From Pseudobacter ginsenosidimutans (GTDB taxonomy: Bacteria > Bacteroidota > Bacteroidia > Chitinophagales > Chitinophagaceae), in assembly GCF_007970185.1 (NCBI RefSeq), contig NZ_CP042431.1, forward strand, positions 1,054,001 through 1,118,000: a stretch of 64,000 nucleotides of DNA. The letters run 5' to 3'. Below the pieces are notes generated by a model that was not told the origin of the DNA, ran no database searches, and saw nothing but the letters and a program-made list of their open reading frames with translations. Of this stretch, positions 45,026-52,451 are shown in pieces. Numbering within the stretch: the stretch's first letter is position 1; each line of letters begins with the position of its first letter. Position numbers and translations under genes: made by a program.

Positions 45026-46351
45026 ATGAAAGCAAAATACCCCATCATTGCCCTGCTGCTTTCCTTTCAAACTGCAGTTGCACAGAACGGAATTCAGTTA
45101 TCCCTCAGTTCCGGAGTTGCTAACGCTTCTTCAAAAGGAAAAGACAACCTGATTGGCAATGGTTATCATCTTCAGACAGATGTTTTTGTCCCTTTTTATG
45201 GAAAAAGCTGGAATCCAAACGGAAAGGAACACAGTTTTGCATTGGGTATTTTCCTTGGAGGGAATTTTACCAGCGTAAAAAATATCCCTTCCAATAACAG
45301 TGACGTATCAACGAAATACAATGCCTATAATACACCGATCGCTGTAGAATCAAAAATGAGCAGATCCAACTCGAACAGTTATTCAGGGTTTGCAGGTATT
45401 CAGGCAGCATTCGGTTTTGGCAGATTTCATATTTCGCCATCAATAAATGCAGGTTATCTGAGTTTTAAACAGGAAGGATCCGTTCAGACTGGAACAGCCA
45501 GCATCAATGGCGAACAACAGCAAAAGGATCTGGTAAAAAGAGAAGCACAAAAAGTGCAGGGACTTATTTTCAAACCACAACTTAGAGCCGGTTACAAACT
45601 AAAAGACAATATTGCTGTCTTTGCAGGATTCGCTCTCGTCACCGGCCCCGAAATACAACACACTACCCAATACCTGGTTCCTGAAGGAGGTTTCAAAGAA
45701 AACAATACATATGAAATCAGTCAATTGGCTAAGGGAACATGGGAAAGTTCGGTTCAGACTTCCAGGTATGCTATCACTGAAGTCAACATTGGTTTATCTG
45801 TTGCATTAGGGAAAAAGAGAACAAAGAAAGGGGCTAATGCCGCTTCTGCCTCTTATGCAGCCGGGAAATCGATGGCGCCGGAAGCCAGACCAGGTAATCC
45901 TATCGGAGGCATTATAGTAAAAGGAGGAAAGAATCCCGGAGGAAATAGTATCAATGTGGTAAGCGACGAAAATGGACAAATAACATTCGATGTAGCAACT
46001 GCTGGAGACTATATGCTTCAATTGAGTGCTCCTGACCAAACTGCCGGAAGGAGCATCAGTGAAAAAGGAGTTAAACGAAGTGAGGTTGCCGAAATGGCCA
46101 GACCTGGTACACCTATCGGAGGCATTGTGGTGAAGGGTGGTAAAAATCCGGGAGGTAATAATATCAATATTATAAGCAATTCAAATGGAGAAATTTTCCT
46201 GCCTGATCTTGAAACAGGAAGCTATCGTTTGACCCTTGTCACACCTGCAAACGAAGGAAAAAACCCAAAGGATTCAAAGAAGAAAACCAGGAAAAAAGTA
46301 ACAGAAGGCGCCACGCCCGGTTTGAAAGATGTTATGAAAACACAAGTTTAA
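45026..46351 (+). CDS. Outer-membrane-like protein with two ARPGxPIGGI repeats
   Basis: A 441-residue exported protein; the start at 45026 gives MKAKYPIIALLLSFQTAVAQ. Residues about 20-270 look like a beta-barrel outer-membrane protein (for example HSFALGIFLGGNFTSVKNIP, GFGRFHISPSINAGYLSFKQ). Two similar segments follow at about 284-318 and 356-390, each beginning ARPGxPIGGI and continuing IVVKGGKNPGGNxINI, which resemble carboxypeptidase-regulatory-like domains. A basic Lys-rich tail then ends with TPGLKDVMKTQV. Function is not known. It is the last gene before the small-peptide and tRNA region and has its own terminator at 46391-46418. Confidence 0.7.
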   Translation: MKAKYPIIALLLSFQTAVAQNGIQLSLSSGVANASSKGKDNLIGNGYHLQTDVFVPFYGKSWNPNGKEHSFALGIFLGGNFTSVKNIPSNNSDVSTKYNAYNTPIAVESKMSRSNSNSYSGFAGIQAAFGFGRFHISPSINAGYLSFKQEGSVQTGTASINGEQQQKDLVKREAQKVQGLIFKPQLRAGYKLKDNIAVFAGFALVTGPEIQHTTQYLVPEGGFKENNTYEISQLAKGTWESSVQTSRYAITEVNIGLSVALGKKRTKKGANAASASYAAGKSMAPEARPGNPIGGIIVKGGKNPGGNSINVVSDENGQITFDVATAGDYMLQLSAPDQTAGRSISEKGVKRSEVAEMARPGTPIGGIVVKGGKNPGGNNINIISNSNGEIFLPDLETGSYRLTLVTPANEGKNPKDSKKKTRKKVTEGATPGLKDVMKTQV

Positions 46352-46390
46352 TAATCGCCAGAACCTTCAGTAAACACTCATGTGCCAATT

Positions 46391-46418
46391 GGCCGGACTC
46401 ACGCGGGTTCGGCCTTTT
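46391..46418 (+). terminator. Terminator after the repeat-bearing outer-membrane-like gene
   Basis: GGCCGGACTC (46391-46400) pairs with GGGTTCGGCC (46405-46414) over ten base pairs including two G-T pairs, followed by TTTT. Confidence 0.85.
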
Positions 46419-46465
46419 GCTTTATCTGTTCGCAAATTGCATTTCAAAAAAAAGTTTGTCAAATA

Positions 46466-46498
46466 TTTGGCAGGAATGGAAAATTATTAACACCTTTG
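46466..46498 (+). promoter_or_regulatory. Predicted promoter of the 30-residue peptide gene
   Basis: TTTG (46466-46469) and CACCTTTG (46491-46498) are 21 nt apart. The -7 element differs from TAnnTTTG at the first base. The ATG follows at 46517. Confidence 0.55.
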
Positions 46499-46516
46499 CA
46501 TCATCAAATAACAAAC

Positions 46517-46609
46517 ATGCAACGCATAGATCTCCATATCGAAACAGTAAATGGCTTTAGCCCCAAAGGCGGCTACAGTGTTTGCGGGGCATGTTATGCT
46601 GATGAATAA
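46517..46609 (+). CDS. 30-residue cysteine-containing peptide
   Basis: The product begins MQRIDLHIETVNGFSPKGGY and ends SVCGACYADE. It has two cysteines in CGAC (residues 23 and 26). It has no signal peptide. Its own predicted promoter is upstream and a strong terminator is 30 nt downstream, so a monocistronic transcript with a short peptide is likely. I know no family for it. The polar N-terminus followed by a Gly/Ser/Cys-rich tail could fit a ribosomally made and modified peptide precursor (a leader then a core), but no modification enzyme gene is adjacent, so that remains a guess. Confidence 0.5.
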   Translation: MQRIDLHIETVNGFSPKGGYSVCGACYADE

Positions 46610-46638
46610 GTTTACAAAACGAATTCCATATAACTCAG

Positions 46639-46670
46639 GCCCCGCGTGAATCGCGGGGCTTTTTGTTTTT
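46639..46670 (+). terminator. Strong terminator after the 30-residue peptide gene
   Basis: GCCCCGCG (46639-46646) pairs with CGCGGGGC (46652-46659), loop TGAAT, followed by TTTTTGTTTTT. Confidence 0.92.
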
Positions 46671-46896
46671 ACCTTATTTATGAAAAAGAAGAAACTCTAA
46701 ATATGTAAAATGATCAATGACGATACTATCCAGACATATTCCATTCAAACGCAAGAGTGATACTGTGCTATTCCTCCAACAGGATCGGTGCGCCCATACT
46801 GACCCCGGTAACCAGCAGGAGAAAAACAGGAACTCTACCCGGCCGGACTGCACTATAACGTATATGTATACCTGAAAAACAGGAACATAAAAGCAG
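46671..46896 (+). pseudogene. Interrupted coding-like stretch between two terminators
   Basis: One frame from the ATG at 46710 reads MINDDTIQTYSIQTQE, then TGA (46758), then YCAIPPTGSVRPY, TGA (46800) and a TAA (46809). It then stays open from about 46812 to 46895, reading PAGEKQELYPAGLHYNVYVY and onward. The uninterrupted segments look coding, the stops do not. No intact ORF occurs. It may be a decayed small gene or pure chance; a non-coding RNA is also possible because it sits between terminators at 46639 and 46897. Confidence 0.3.
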
Positions 46897-46926
46897 GCCC
46901 GGTCAAAACTGACCGGGCTTTTTTAT
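46897..46926 (+). terminator. Terminator upstream of the tRNA-like genes
   Basis: GCCCGGTC (46897-46904) pairs with GACCGGGC (46911-46918), loop AAAACT, followed by TTTTTT. It separates the previous unit from the tRNA array. Confidence 0.92.
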
Positions 46927-46952
46927 TGCCATCAGAAAATACCGGTTTACAT

Positions 46953-47025
46953 ATAGGAGCATTCCGATTGGCCGGATACTTCATTTGGGGTGAAGAGGCT
47001 GCAGGTTCTAATCCTGTCTCCTATA
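46953..47025 (+). tRNA. tRNA-Pro-like (anticodon UGG), unusual
   Basis: Acceptor ATAGGAG (46953-46959) pairs perfectly with CTCCTAT (47018-47024). The anticodon stem is CTTCA/TGAAG and the loop TTTGGGG puts TGG at 46986-46988. The T arm is GCAGG/TTCTAAT/CCTGT. Odd points: position 8 is C rather than U, the D stem starts with a T-T mismatch, and the first base pair is A-U, which is unlike ordinary tRNA-Pro. No CCA is encoded. First of three closely spaced tRNA-like genes. Confidence 0.75.
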
Positions 47026-47047
47026 CAAAGCAGTAGTTCTGCTGCAT

Positions 47048-47119
47048 GGTTCGTTGGTGTAATGGTCAACATTGCAGATTGTCGATCTGCAGTTACGGGT
47101 TCGATTCCCGGAGACAACC
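47048..47119 (+). tRNA. tRNA-Asp-like (anticodon GUC), degenerate
   Basis: Anticodon stem GCAGA/TCTGC encloses TTGTCGA, so GUC is at 47081-47083. The D arm GTGT/ACAT and T loop TTCGATT with a 4-bp stem CGGG/CCCG are present. The acceptor GGTT.../...AACC pairs for four bases, then two mismatches follow, and the T-arm to acceptor junction has one extra base. It is therefore a weakened cloverleaf, either a pseudo-tRNA or an atypical tRNA. It lies 22 nt after the Pro gene. Confidence 0.55.
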
Positions 47120-47137
47120 GAAAATTATACAGAAAAT

Positions 47138-47210
47138 TGGCTTGTAGCTTAACTGGAAAAGCACCCGGCTTTTAACCGGGGGATTGTGAGTTCGAGTCTC
47201 ACCAGGCCAA
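47138..47210 (+). tRNA. tRNA-Lys (anticodon UUU)
   Basis: Acceptor TGGCTTG (47138-47144) pairs with CAGGCCA (47203-47209), starting with an unusual U1-A72 pair. The D stem GCTT/AAGC, anticodon stem CCCGG/CCGGG, loop CTTTTAA with TTT at 47171-47173, and T arm GTGAG/TTCGAGT/CTCAC are canonical. The discriminator is A. It ends only 19 nt before the ATG of the AAA+ ATPase gene. Confidence 0.85.
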
Positions 47211-47229
47211 CAACTTTAGAGCATTAATT

Positions 47230-48309
47230 ATGGAACAATTATACAACCAGAAAGCAATTCAAGCCACGGCTATTTTTGAGAACCGCTTCCTGAGCAGCAA
47301 AGCTTTATACTTATACTATTTCAATATAGTGCCAAACCTGAATTTCATCAGTAAGGTCGATGGCGAAAAAGCATTTCCTGCAATCAGGGAAAAATTCGCT
47401 CTGCTAATCCTTGACATATTCCAGCATCGTTGGTATAAAAGAGAAAACAGGAAATACGAATTCATTAGAACTGTGATCATCTTCAAAAACAACTGCATCA
47501 TAGAACTGAGCAATAATTGCTGCGAAATATTGAATGATGGCACAGAACCGGAATTCCTGGAAGCCATTTCCAGCCTCGCAAGTGAATTCAAAGAACGGCA
47601 ACGAAAGCAGCCCCTGGAGATCAACCTGATCGTCAGATCCTCTGATTGCCTTGAGTTGAAAGCAATGGAAATCAAACGGACCAAACTCGATCTTGATCTT
47701 TTCTATGAAAATGATTTTAAAGATACGGATGAGATCATCAGAAAAAGACTGAACAAGAAAAATGATAAGGGGATCGTTCTTCTGCATGGCTTGCCTGGAA
47801 CAGGTAAAACCACCTATCTGCGCTACCTCGTGGGAAAGATAAAGAAACGTGTAATGTTCCTCTCTCCTTCTGTAGCCGGAAATCTGGTGAACCCTGATTT
47901 TATTGACCTGCTGATCGACAACCCGAATTCCGTTCTGGTGATCGAAGACGCAGAAAATATAATCATGGACAGAAAATTCAATTCCGGATCTGCAGTTTCG
48001 AACCTGTTGAATATTTCAGACGGATTACTCGCAGATTTCCTGAACGTACAGATCATCTGCACCTTCAACAGCTCTGTGGCGCTCATCGATAGTGCACTGA
48101 TGCGAAAAGGACGGCTGATCGCAAAATACGAATTCGGCAAACTTGGCATCGCAAAGTCCAGGCAACTCAGTGATCATTTCGGCTTCGATACAAACATCAC
48201 ACAACCTATGACCATTGCAGAGATCGCCAATCAACATGAAAAAACAGAACCGGTCCGCCAGGTGGAAGTAATCGGATTCAGAAGAAATATTATTGAAAAC
48301 AAAACATGA
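47230..48309 (+). CDS. AAA+ ATPase (BCS1-like) downstream of tRNA-like genes
   Basis: A 359-residue protein. The first 170 residues are a helical domain I do not recognise. The AAA domain follows, with Walker A GLPGTGKTT (187-195), Walker B LVIEDAE (about 236-242, Asp240 and Glu239), a sensor-1 Asn in TFNSS (Asn280), and a MRKGRLIAKYEFGKL segment near 291-305 that resembles the arginine-finger and sensor-2 region of BCS1-type ATPases. No membrane segment or signal is seen. Its start codon is 19 nt after tRNA-Lys, so it is probably transcribed with the tRNAs. What the ATPase acts on is unknown. The YkuK-type gene starts 24 nt after its stop. Confidence 0.85.
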   Translation: MEQLYNQKAIQATAIFENRFLSSKALYLYYFNIVPNLNFISKVDGEKAFPAIREKFALLILDIFQHRWYKRENRKYEFIRTVIIFKNNCIIELSNNCCEILNDGTEPEFLEAISSLASEFKERQRKQPLEINLIVRSSDCLELKAMEIKRTKLDLDLFYENDFKDTDEIIRKRLNKKNDKGIVLLHGLPGTGKTTYLRYLVGKIKKRVMFLSPSVAGNLVNPDFIDLLIDNPNSVLVIEDAENIIMDRKFNSGSAVSNLLNISDGLLADFLNVQIICTFNSSVALIDSALMRKGRLIAKYEFGKLGIAKSRQLSDHFGFDTNITQPMTIAEIANQHEKTEPVRQVEVIGFRRNIIENKT

Positions 48310-48333
48310 TCTATTCAGAAATGGAGGTAACCC

Positions 48334-48816
48334 ATGCAACAGCAACATTGGAGAAAGCTGGACGGTACCAAACTCACAAGACCCATTGAAGACGAAGTGG
48401 AAGCCGTGTTGATACAGGAAAAAGAAATGGGACATGAATTGAAAGTTTGTATCGGTACCGATAGCCAGGTCAAAGGAAAGGAAACAGAATTTGCTACAGT
48501 GATCGTATTCATCCGGCAAGGAAAAGGTGGATTTATGTACATACACAATGAAACCAGTCTCCAAAAGATGACCGTTAAGCAAAGGATGCTGACGGAAGTA
48601 GCAAAAAGTATTGAAATCGCCTATGCGCTTTGTTGCCTGTTCACTGTTTATAACGTGGATATGGAAGTGCATGCAGACATCAACACCAATCCCAACTTTA
48701 AGAGCAACGATGCGCTGAAAGAGGCTATGGGATACATCATGGGAATGGGCTTCGTGTTCAAAGCCAAGCCGCATGCCTTCGCCAGCTCATGTTGCGCAGA
48801 TAAAGCAGTACAATAG
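48334..48816 (+). CDS. YkuK/DUF458-type RNase H-fold protein
   Basis: A 160-residue protein. LKVCIGTDSQVKGKETEFAT near residue 36 contains the first acidic residue of an RNase H-like strand. MEVHADINTNPNFKSNDAL near residue 110 and the C-terminal CCADKAVQ add further acidic residues. This matches the YkuK (DUF458) family, predicted RNase H-like proteins with no proven substrate in most bacteria. A strong Shine-Dalgarno-like GGAGG (48323-48327) precedes the ATG by seven bases, unusual in this phylum. Close spacing to the AAA+ ATPase suggests one transcript. A nucleic-acid cleaving or binding role is plausible from the fold. Confidence 0.8.
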   Translation: MQQQHWRKLDGTKLTRPIEDEVEAVLIQEKEMGHELKVCIGTDSQVKGKETEFATVIVFIRQGKGGFMYIHNETSLQKMTVKQRMLTEVAKSIEIAYALCCLFTVYNVDMEVHADINTNPNFKSNDALKEAMGYIMGMGFVFKAKPHAFASSCCADKAVQ

Positions 48817-48826
48817 CGTACCAAAT

Positions 48827-48860
48827 AATTTGTACCATGTGTTATCACCTGGTACAAATT
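48827..48860. repeat. Perfect 11-bp inverted repeat between ykuK-like and araC-like genes
   Basis: AATTTGTACCA (48827-48837) and TGGTACAAATT (48850-48860) are exact inverse copies around a 12-nt loop. It could be a terminator for the upstream unit (TTTCT follows) or an operator for the AraC-type gene that starts at 48910. Confidence 0.6.
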
Positions 48861-48909
48861 TCTCTCCTTGTCAGAAAAATGTTTGATTTTTGCAATTCAA
48901 GCATTCCCC

Positions 48910-49833
48910 ATGGCAAAAGCACAATCACTCGAAAGTTTCTACCAGGAAAAATTCAACTGGATGCCCGGTAACCTCCAGAGAGAGATCGGTCATTTCAATG
49001 TTTTCAGGCTGGAAGACTGCATTGGAGAAGGGAAACACGTACAATACAGCCGCAGGGACTTCTACAAGATCTCACTCGTACGCGGAAGCTGGCTTTATCA
49101 TTATGCAGACAAATCACTGAAAGTATCAGGCCCAACCCTGATCTTTTTCAATCCAACCGTTCCATACACTTTCGAGCTTTTATCCGATGATCCCACCGGC
49201 TTTTTCTGTATTTTCAAAGAAGGCTTCTTCACTCAGCACCTTCGCAATGGAATGAAACAATTCCCCATGTTCCTGCCAGGCAATAATCCCGCTTACAGTT
49301 TGAATAAATCGCAGGACAAACAGGTGTCCGCCATTTTCAGCAAAATGCTGCAGGAGATCGGCTCAGACTATGTTTTCAAATACGATCTCATCAGGAATTA
49401 CGTAATGGAGATGATGCATTATGCCATGAAGATCCAACCCACCGAAACATTATATCAACATACAGATGCCAATGCCAGGATCACGTCAGTTTTTACAGAA
49501 TTACTGGAAAGGCAATTTCCCATCGAATCCTCCACGCAAAGATTCCAATTGAAGTCTGCAAGAGATTTTGCCGATCAGCTCAATGTACATGTGAATCACC
49601 TCAACAGGGCCATTCGCACTGTAACCGGCAAAACCACAACCGATCTTATTGCAGAACGGCTGACCACCGAAGCCAGGGCATTGCTGGTACAAACCGACTG
49701 GAATATCTCTGAAATAGGCTACAGTCTTGGCTTTGAAAGCGCAGCACATTTCAACCACTTCTTCAGAAAACAAACCAGCCTTACTCCCTCCTCCTTCAGA
49801 AAAGCTCCCTGCCCCATCACCCAGGCCAGCTGA
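48910..49833 (+). CDS. AraC-family transcriptional regulator
   Basis: A 307-residue regulator. The N-terminal part (about 1-190) resembles the cupin-like sensor domain of AraC-type regulators (YKISLVRGSWLYHYADKSLK). The C-terminal DNA-binding domain spans about 205-303, with two helix-turn-helix units (FADQLNVHVNHLNRAIRTVT and ISEIGYSLGFESAAHFNHFF). SLTPSSFRKAP is the typical end. I start it at 48910 (MAKAQSLE); an earlier ATG gives an N-terminus without similarity. It lies directly upstream of, and same strand as, the SDR gene at 49956, which it may regulate. Inducer unknown. Confidence 0.88.
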   Translation: MAKAQSLESFYQEKFNWMPGNLQREIGHFNVFRLEDCIGEGKHVQYSRRDFYKISLVRGSWLYHYADKSLKVSGPTLIFFNPTVPYTFELLSDDPTGFFCIFKEGFFTQHLRNGMKQFPMFLPGNNPAYSLNKSQDKQVSAIFSKMLQEIGSDYVFKYDLIRNYVMEMMHYAMKIQPTETLYQHTDANARITSVFTELLERQFPIESSTQRFQLKSARDFADQLNVHVNHLNRAIRTVTGKTTTDLIAERLTTEARALLVQTDWNISEIGYSLGFESAAHFNHFFRKQTSLTPSSFRKAPCPITQAS

Positions 49834-49955
49834 GCTTCTTACCGGATTGTTTGAATTATACAATGATCAGTTTGTTATTGGCAAGGTTCGTGGCCGTTGC
49901 CCGGCCTAATTTTGTGTTCAGTTTCATGAAACAACAAAACTAAAATTCTAAAAAA

Positions 49956-50798
49956 ATGAACATGAAGAATAAAGTCTGGTTTGTTACCGGAGCATCCAAA
50001 GGCCTGGGACTATCACTGGTGAAAGAGCTATTGAACAAAGGGTACAATGTTGCAGCCACTTCCAGGAACCTTGCAGAACTCGGCAATGCTGTTGGCAACA
50101 ACAGTCAATCATTCCTCCCGCTGCAGATGGACCTGGTGGATACTGCAAGCGTTGCGCAGGGCATTCAAAAAACGATCGATCAATTTGGCAGGATCGATGT
50201 AATTGTGAACAATGCAGGTTATGGCCTGGTGGGCGCCATCGAGGAACTCACGGATGAAGAAACGAGGTTGAACTTTGATGTGAATGTTTTCGGAACATTG
50301 AATGTACTCCGTGCGGCATTACCATATATGCGCAAACAGGGGTCAGGCCATATCTTGAATGTGGCTTCAGTTGGCGGTTTGGTTGGTACTTTCCCCGGAT
50401 TTGGCATCTACTGCGCCACCAAATTCGCTATGCATGGATTCTCAGAATCACTGAGCGCTGAACTGAAAGAGTTCGGTATTCATGTAACTGTAGTTTCTCC
50501 CGGATACCTTCGCACCAATTTCCTGGGCGCCGGCTCCCTGATTGTTCCGAAAAATGAAATCCAGGAATACAGCTCTGTAAGGAATGCTCAAAACAATCAC
50601 CAGCACAATATCAACGGAGCCCAGCCCGGAGACCCGGATAAAGCAGCCAGTGTGATCATCGAAGTAGCTTCACAACAACAACCGCCACTGCATTTGTATC
50701 TTGGAGCGGATGCATACGGATTGGTGGAATCGAAATTGAAAGATGTAAAAGAAGAAATGGAAAAAGTGAAAGCACTGGCCACCTCTATCAATTATTGA
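49956..50798 (+). CDS. Short-chain dehydrogenase/reductase
   Basis: A 280-residue NAD(P)-dependent oxidoreductase. The TGxxxGxG loop is TGASKGLG (residues 11-18), NNAGYGLVGAIEEL holds the NNAG, the catalytic Ser is in LNVASVGG and the YxxxK is YCATK. This is a classical SDR. The ARN/N motif at residue 36-38 (ATSRN) with an Arg suggests NADP preference. The substrate is unknown. The AraC-type gene 122 nt upstream is its likely regulator. A convergent terminator with the DUF2911 gene follows. Confidence 0.92.
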   Translation: MNMKNKVWFVTGASKGLGLSLVKELLNKGYNVAATSRNLAELGNAVGNNSQSFLPLQMDLVDTASVAQGIQKTIDQFGRIDVIVNNAGYGLVGAIEELTDEETRLNFDVNVFGTLNVLRAALPYMRKQGSGHILNVASVGGLVGTFPGFGIYCATKFAMHGFSESLSAELKEFGIHVTVVSPGYLRTNFLGAGSLIVPKNEIQEYSSVRNAQNNHQHNINGAQPGDPDKAASVIIEVASQQQPPLHLYLGADAYGLVESKLKDVKEEMEKVKALATSINY

Positions 50799-50807
50799 AC
50801 AAAACAA

Positions 50808-50835
50808 AAAGCCGGACCTGATTGAGTCCGGCTTT
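50808..50835. terminator. Bidirectional terminator between SDR and DUF2911 genes
   Basis: AAAGCCGGAC (50808-50817) pairs with GTCCGGCTTT (50826-50835). An A-run before and T-rich sequence after allow use in both directions. Confidence 0.88.
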
Positions 50836-50858
50836 ATTATTTTCAGTTGTACATTATT

Positions 50859-51356
50859 TTACTTTACTGGCACTTCCACTTTAGTCTGATCCCATTCCAG
50901 TACCAGCTTACCTTCAGGCAGGGTGATGGTCAGTTTTTCAACAGGATCGCCACTGATCTTGGTTGATTTTGCTTTTACCTGCAAAACATCTTTTCCTTTT
51001 ATCTGCTCATACTTATAAGCTCCCCATTGCTTCAACTCACTGTTGAGAATGAATGTCCACTCACCTTCTCCAGGAATAGTGAACAGCGAATAAGTACCCG
51101 CTTTCACAGGCTTTCCTCCAAATGATCCATTTTTCGCGAATGTGATCTCAGTAGCTTCATTCGCACCTGTACGCCATATTTGTCCGTAAGGGACCAGTTT
51201 GCCGAAAATCTCACGGCCTCGTTTTGAAGGTTGGCCATAGCTTACCTTCACATCGTTTCCTTCTGCGGTGATCCTTGGACTCTTGGGTGCATCCTGGGAA
51301 AAAGCCGCTGTGGTGCTGCCGGCAATAATTGCTGCTGTCAGAATTATTTTGTACAT
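50859..51356 (-). CDS. Exported DUF2911 protein
   Basis: A 165-residue protein with a signal peptide (IILTAAIIAGSTTAAFSQ). The core YGQPSKRGREIFGKLVPYGQ, WRTGANEATEITFAKNGSFG and GTYSLFTIPGEGEWTFILNS is the signature of DUF2911, a family of small exported proteins common in Bacteroidota with unknown function. Full length for the family. No operon partner on the same strand; divergent from the NHL gene. Confidence 0.9.
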   Translation of the reverse strand: MYKIILTAAIIAGSTTAAFSQDAPKSPRITAEGNDVKVSYGQPSKRGREIFGKLVPYGQIWRTGANEATEITFAKNGSFGGKPVKAGTYSLFTIPGEGEWTFILNSELKQWGAYKYEQIKGKDVLQVKAKSTKISGDPVEKLTITLPEGKLVLEWDQTKVEVPVK

Positions 51357-51416
51357 ATTTTGTAAGATTTAGATTTATTGAAAATAGCTATTATTTTATA
51401 CCCGGAATATGAATAA

Positions 51417-52451
51417 ATGATAAACGGAATGCGCTGGCTTAAGACAATATTCTACCTGTTCGTCCCCCTTACCATGGTAATCGGGGTGTCCTATCTTTTA
51501 CAGGAAGTAAAAAACAATGATGCTGTACGAACCGATCCTGGCTACAAACAAGCCAAATGGCCGGCCTTACCCGCTGCAGTCACTCCCGGCAAACCCACCG
51601 GGATCGGTATCGATACCAATCAAAATATTGTGGTCTTCCACCGGGCCGGCAAAGAATGGCCACTTCTCGGGTCCATCCCTAAAGACATCATCAAAGACAA
51701 TACCATTTTGATCATTCACAATAAAACAGGTGAACTTCTTTCTAGTTGGGGAAGCGGAATTTTTATTATGCCGCATGGACTAGCTACAGATAATAAAAAT
51801 AATATCTGGGTTACCGATATCGGACTGCACCAGGTTTTCAAATTCACGCATGATGGTCAACTGCTCCTGAAGCTGGGTGAGGCAGGCATCCCGGGCAAAG
51901 ACAGCCTTCATTTCAACAAACCCACAGACATCGCTATTGCCAATGATGGATCTTTTTTTGTGAGCGATGGTTATGGCAACAGCCGGATCATGAAGTTTTC
52001 CCCGGAAGGAAAATTCCTTTTCGAATGGGGCAGCAAAGGAATGCAACAGGGAGCATTCGATATTCCCCACGGACTTTGTATCCTCAATAACCAACTATAT
52101 GTTGCGGACAGGGAGAATGCAAGGATCCAGGTGTTTGATCTCAACGGCAAATTCATCCGGGAGCTCAGCTCAGTTTCAGATGCGGATATTTGCGCACTCA
52201 CCGCCGATACTCTGAAGAACAAACTCTATACAGTTGACGACCTCAACTTCATGAAACTAAAACATCGCGGTTCGGATATAATTGTTTCAGACACGATCGG
52301 CATTGCACTCAACAGGTTCGGCAGAAGCAACGGAACGCAGGATCAGCCTTGCTGGTTCCACGACATAGCCATCGACAAAGAACAAAATATTTTTGTTGGC
52401 GATATTCTCAAAAACCAGATCCTGAAATTCGAACGTATCACAAAACCCTAG
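51417..52451 (+). CDS. NHL-repeat protein, PAL-lyase-like
   Basis: A 344-residue protein with an N-terminal membrane anchor (IFYLFVPLTMVIGVSYLLQE). About six NHL-type beta-propeller repeats follow, for example IFIMPHGLATDNKNNIWVTD, VFKFTHDGQLLLKLGEAGIP and GNSRIMKFSPEGKFLFEWGS. The layout resembles peptidyl-alpha-hydroxyglycine alpha-amidating lyase, but bacterial members of this type rarely have shown activity. Start uncertain between 51417 and 51429. It meets the convergent acyltransferase-like gene with a 4-nt overlap of ends. Function unknown. Confidence 0.8.
   Translation: MINGMRWLKTIFYLFVPLTMVIGVSYLLQEVKNNDAVRTDPGYKQAKWPALPAAVTPGKPTGIGIDTNQNIVVFHRAGKEWPLLGSIPKDIIKDNTILIIHNKTGELLSSWGSGIFIMPHGLATDNKNNIWVTDIGLHQVFKFTHDGQLLLKLGEAGIPGKDSLHFNKPTDIAIANDGSFFVSDGYGNSRIMKFSPEGKFLFEWGSKGMQQGAFDIPHGLCILNNQLYVADRENARIQVFDLNGKFIRELSSVSDADICALTADTLKNKLYTVDDLNFMKLKHRGSDIIVSDTIGIALNRFGRSNGTQDQPCWFHDIAIDKEQNIFVGDILKNQILKFERITKP

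Noticed and set aside
46671-46896. A further tRNA-like gene before the array
   Set aside because: No TTCGA-type T loop or matching acceptor arms could be found in this stretch.
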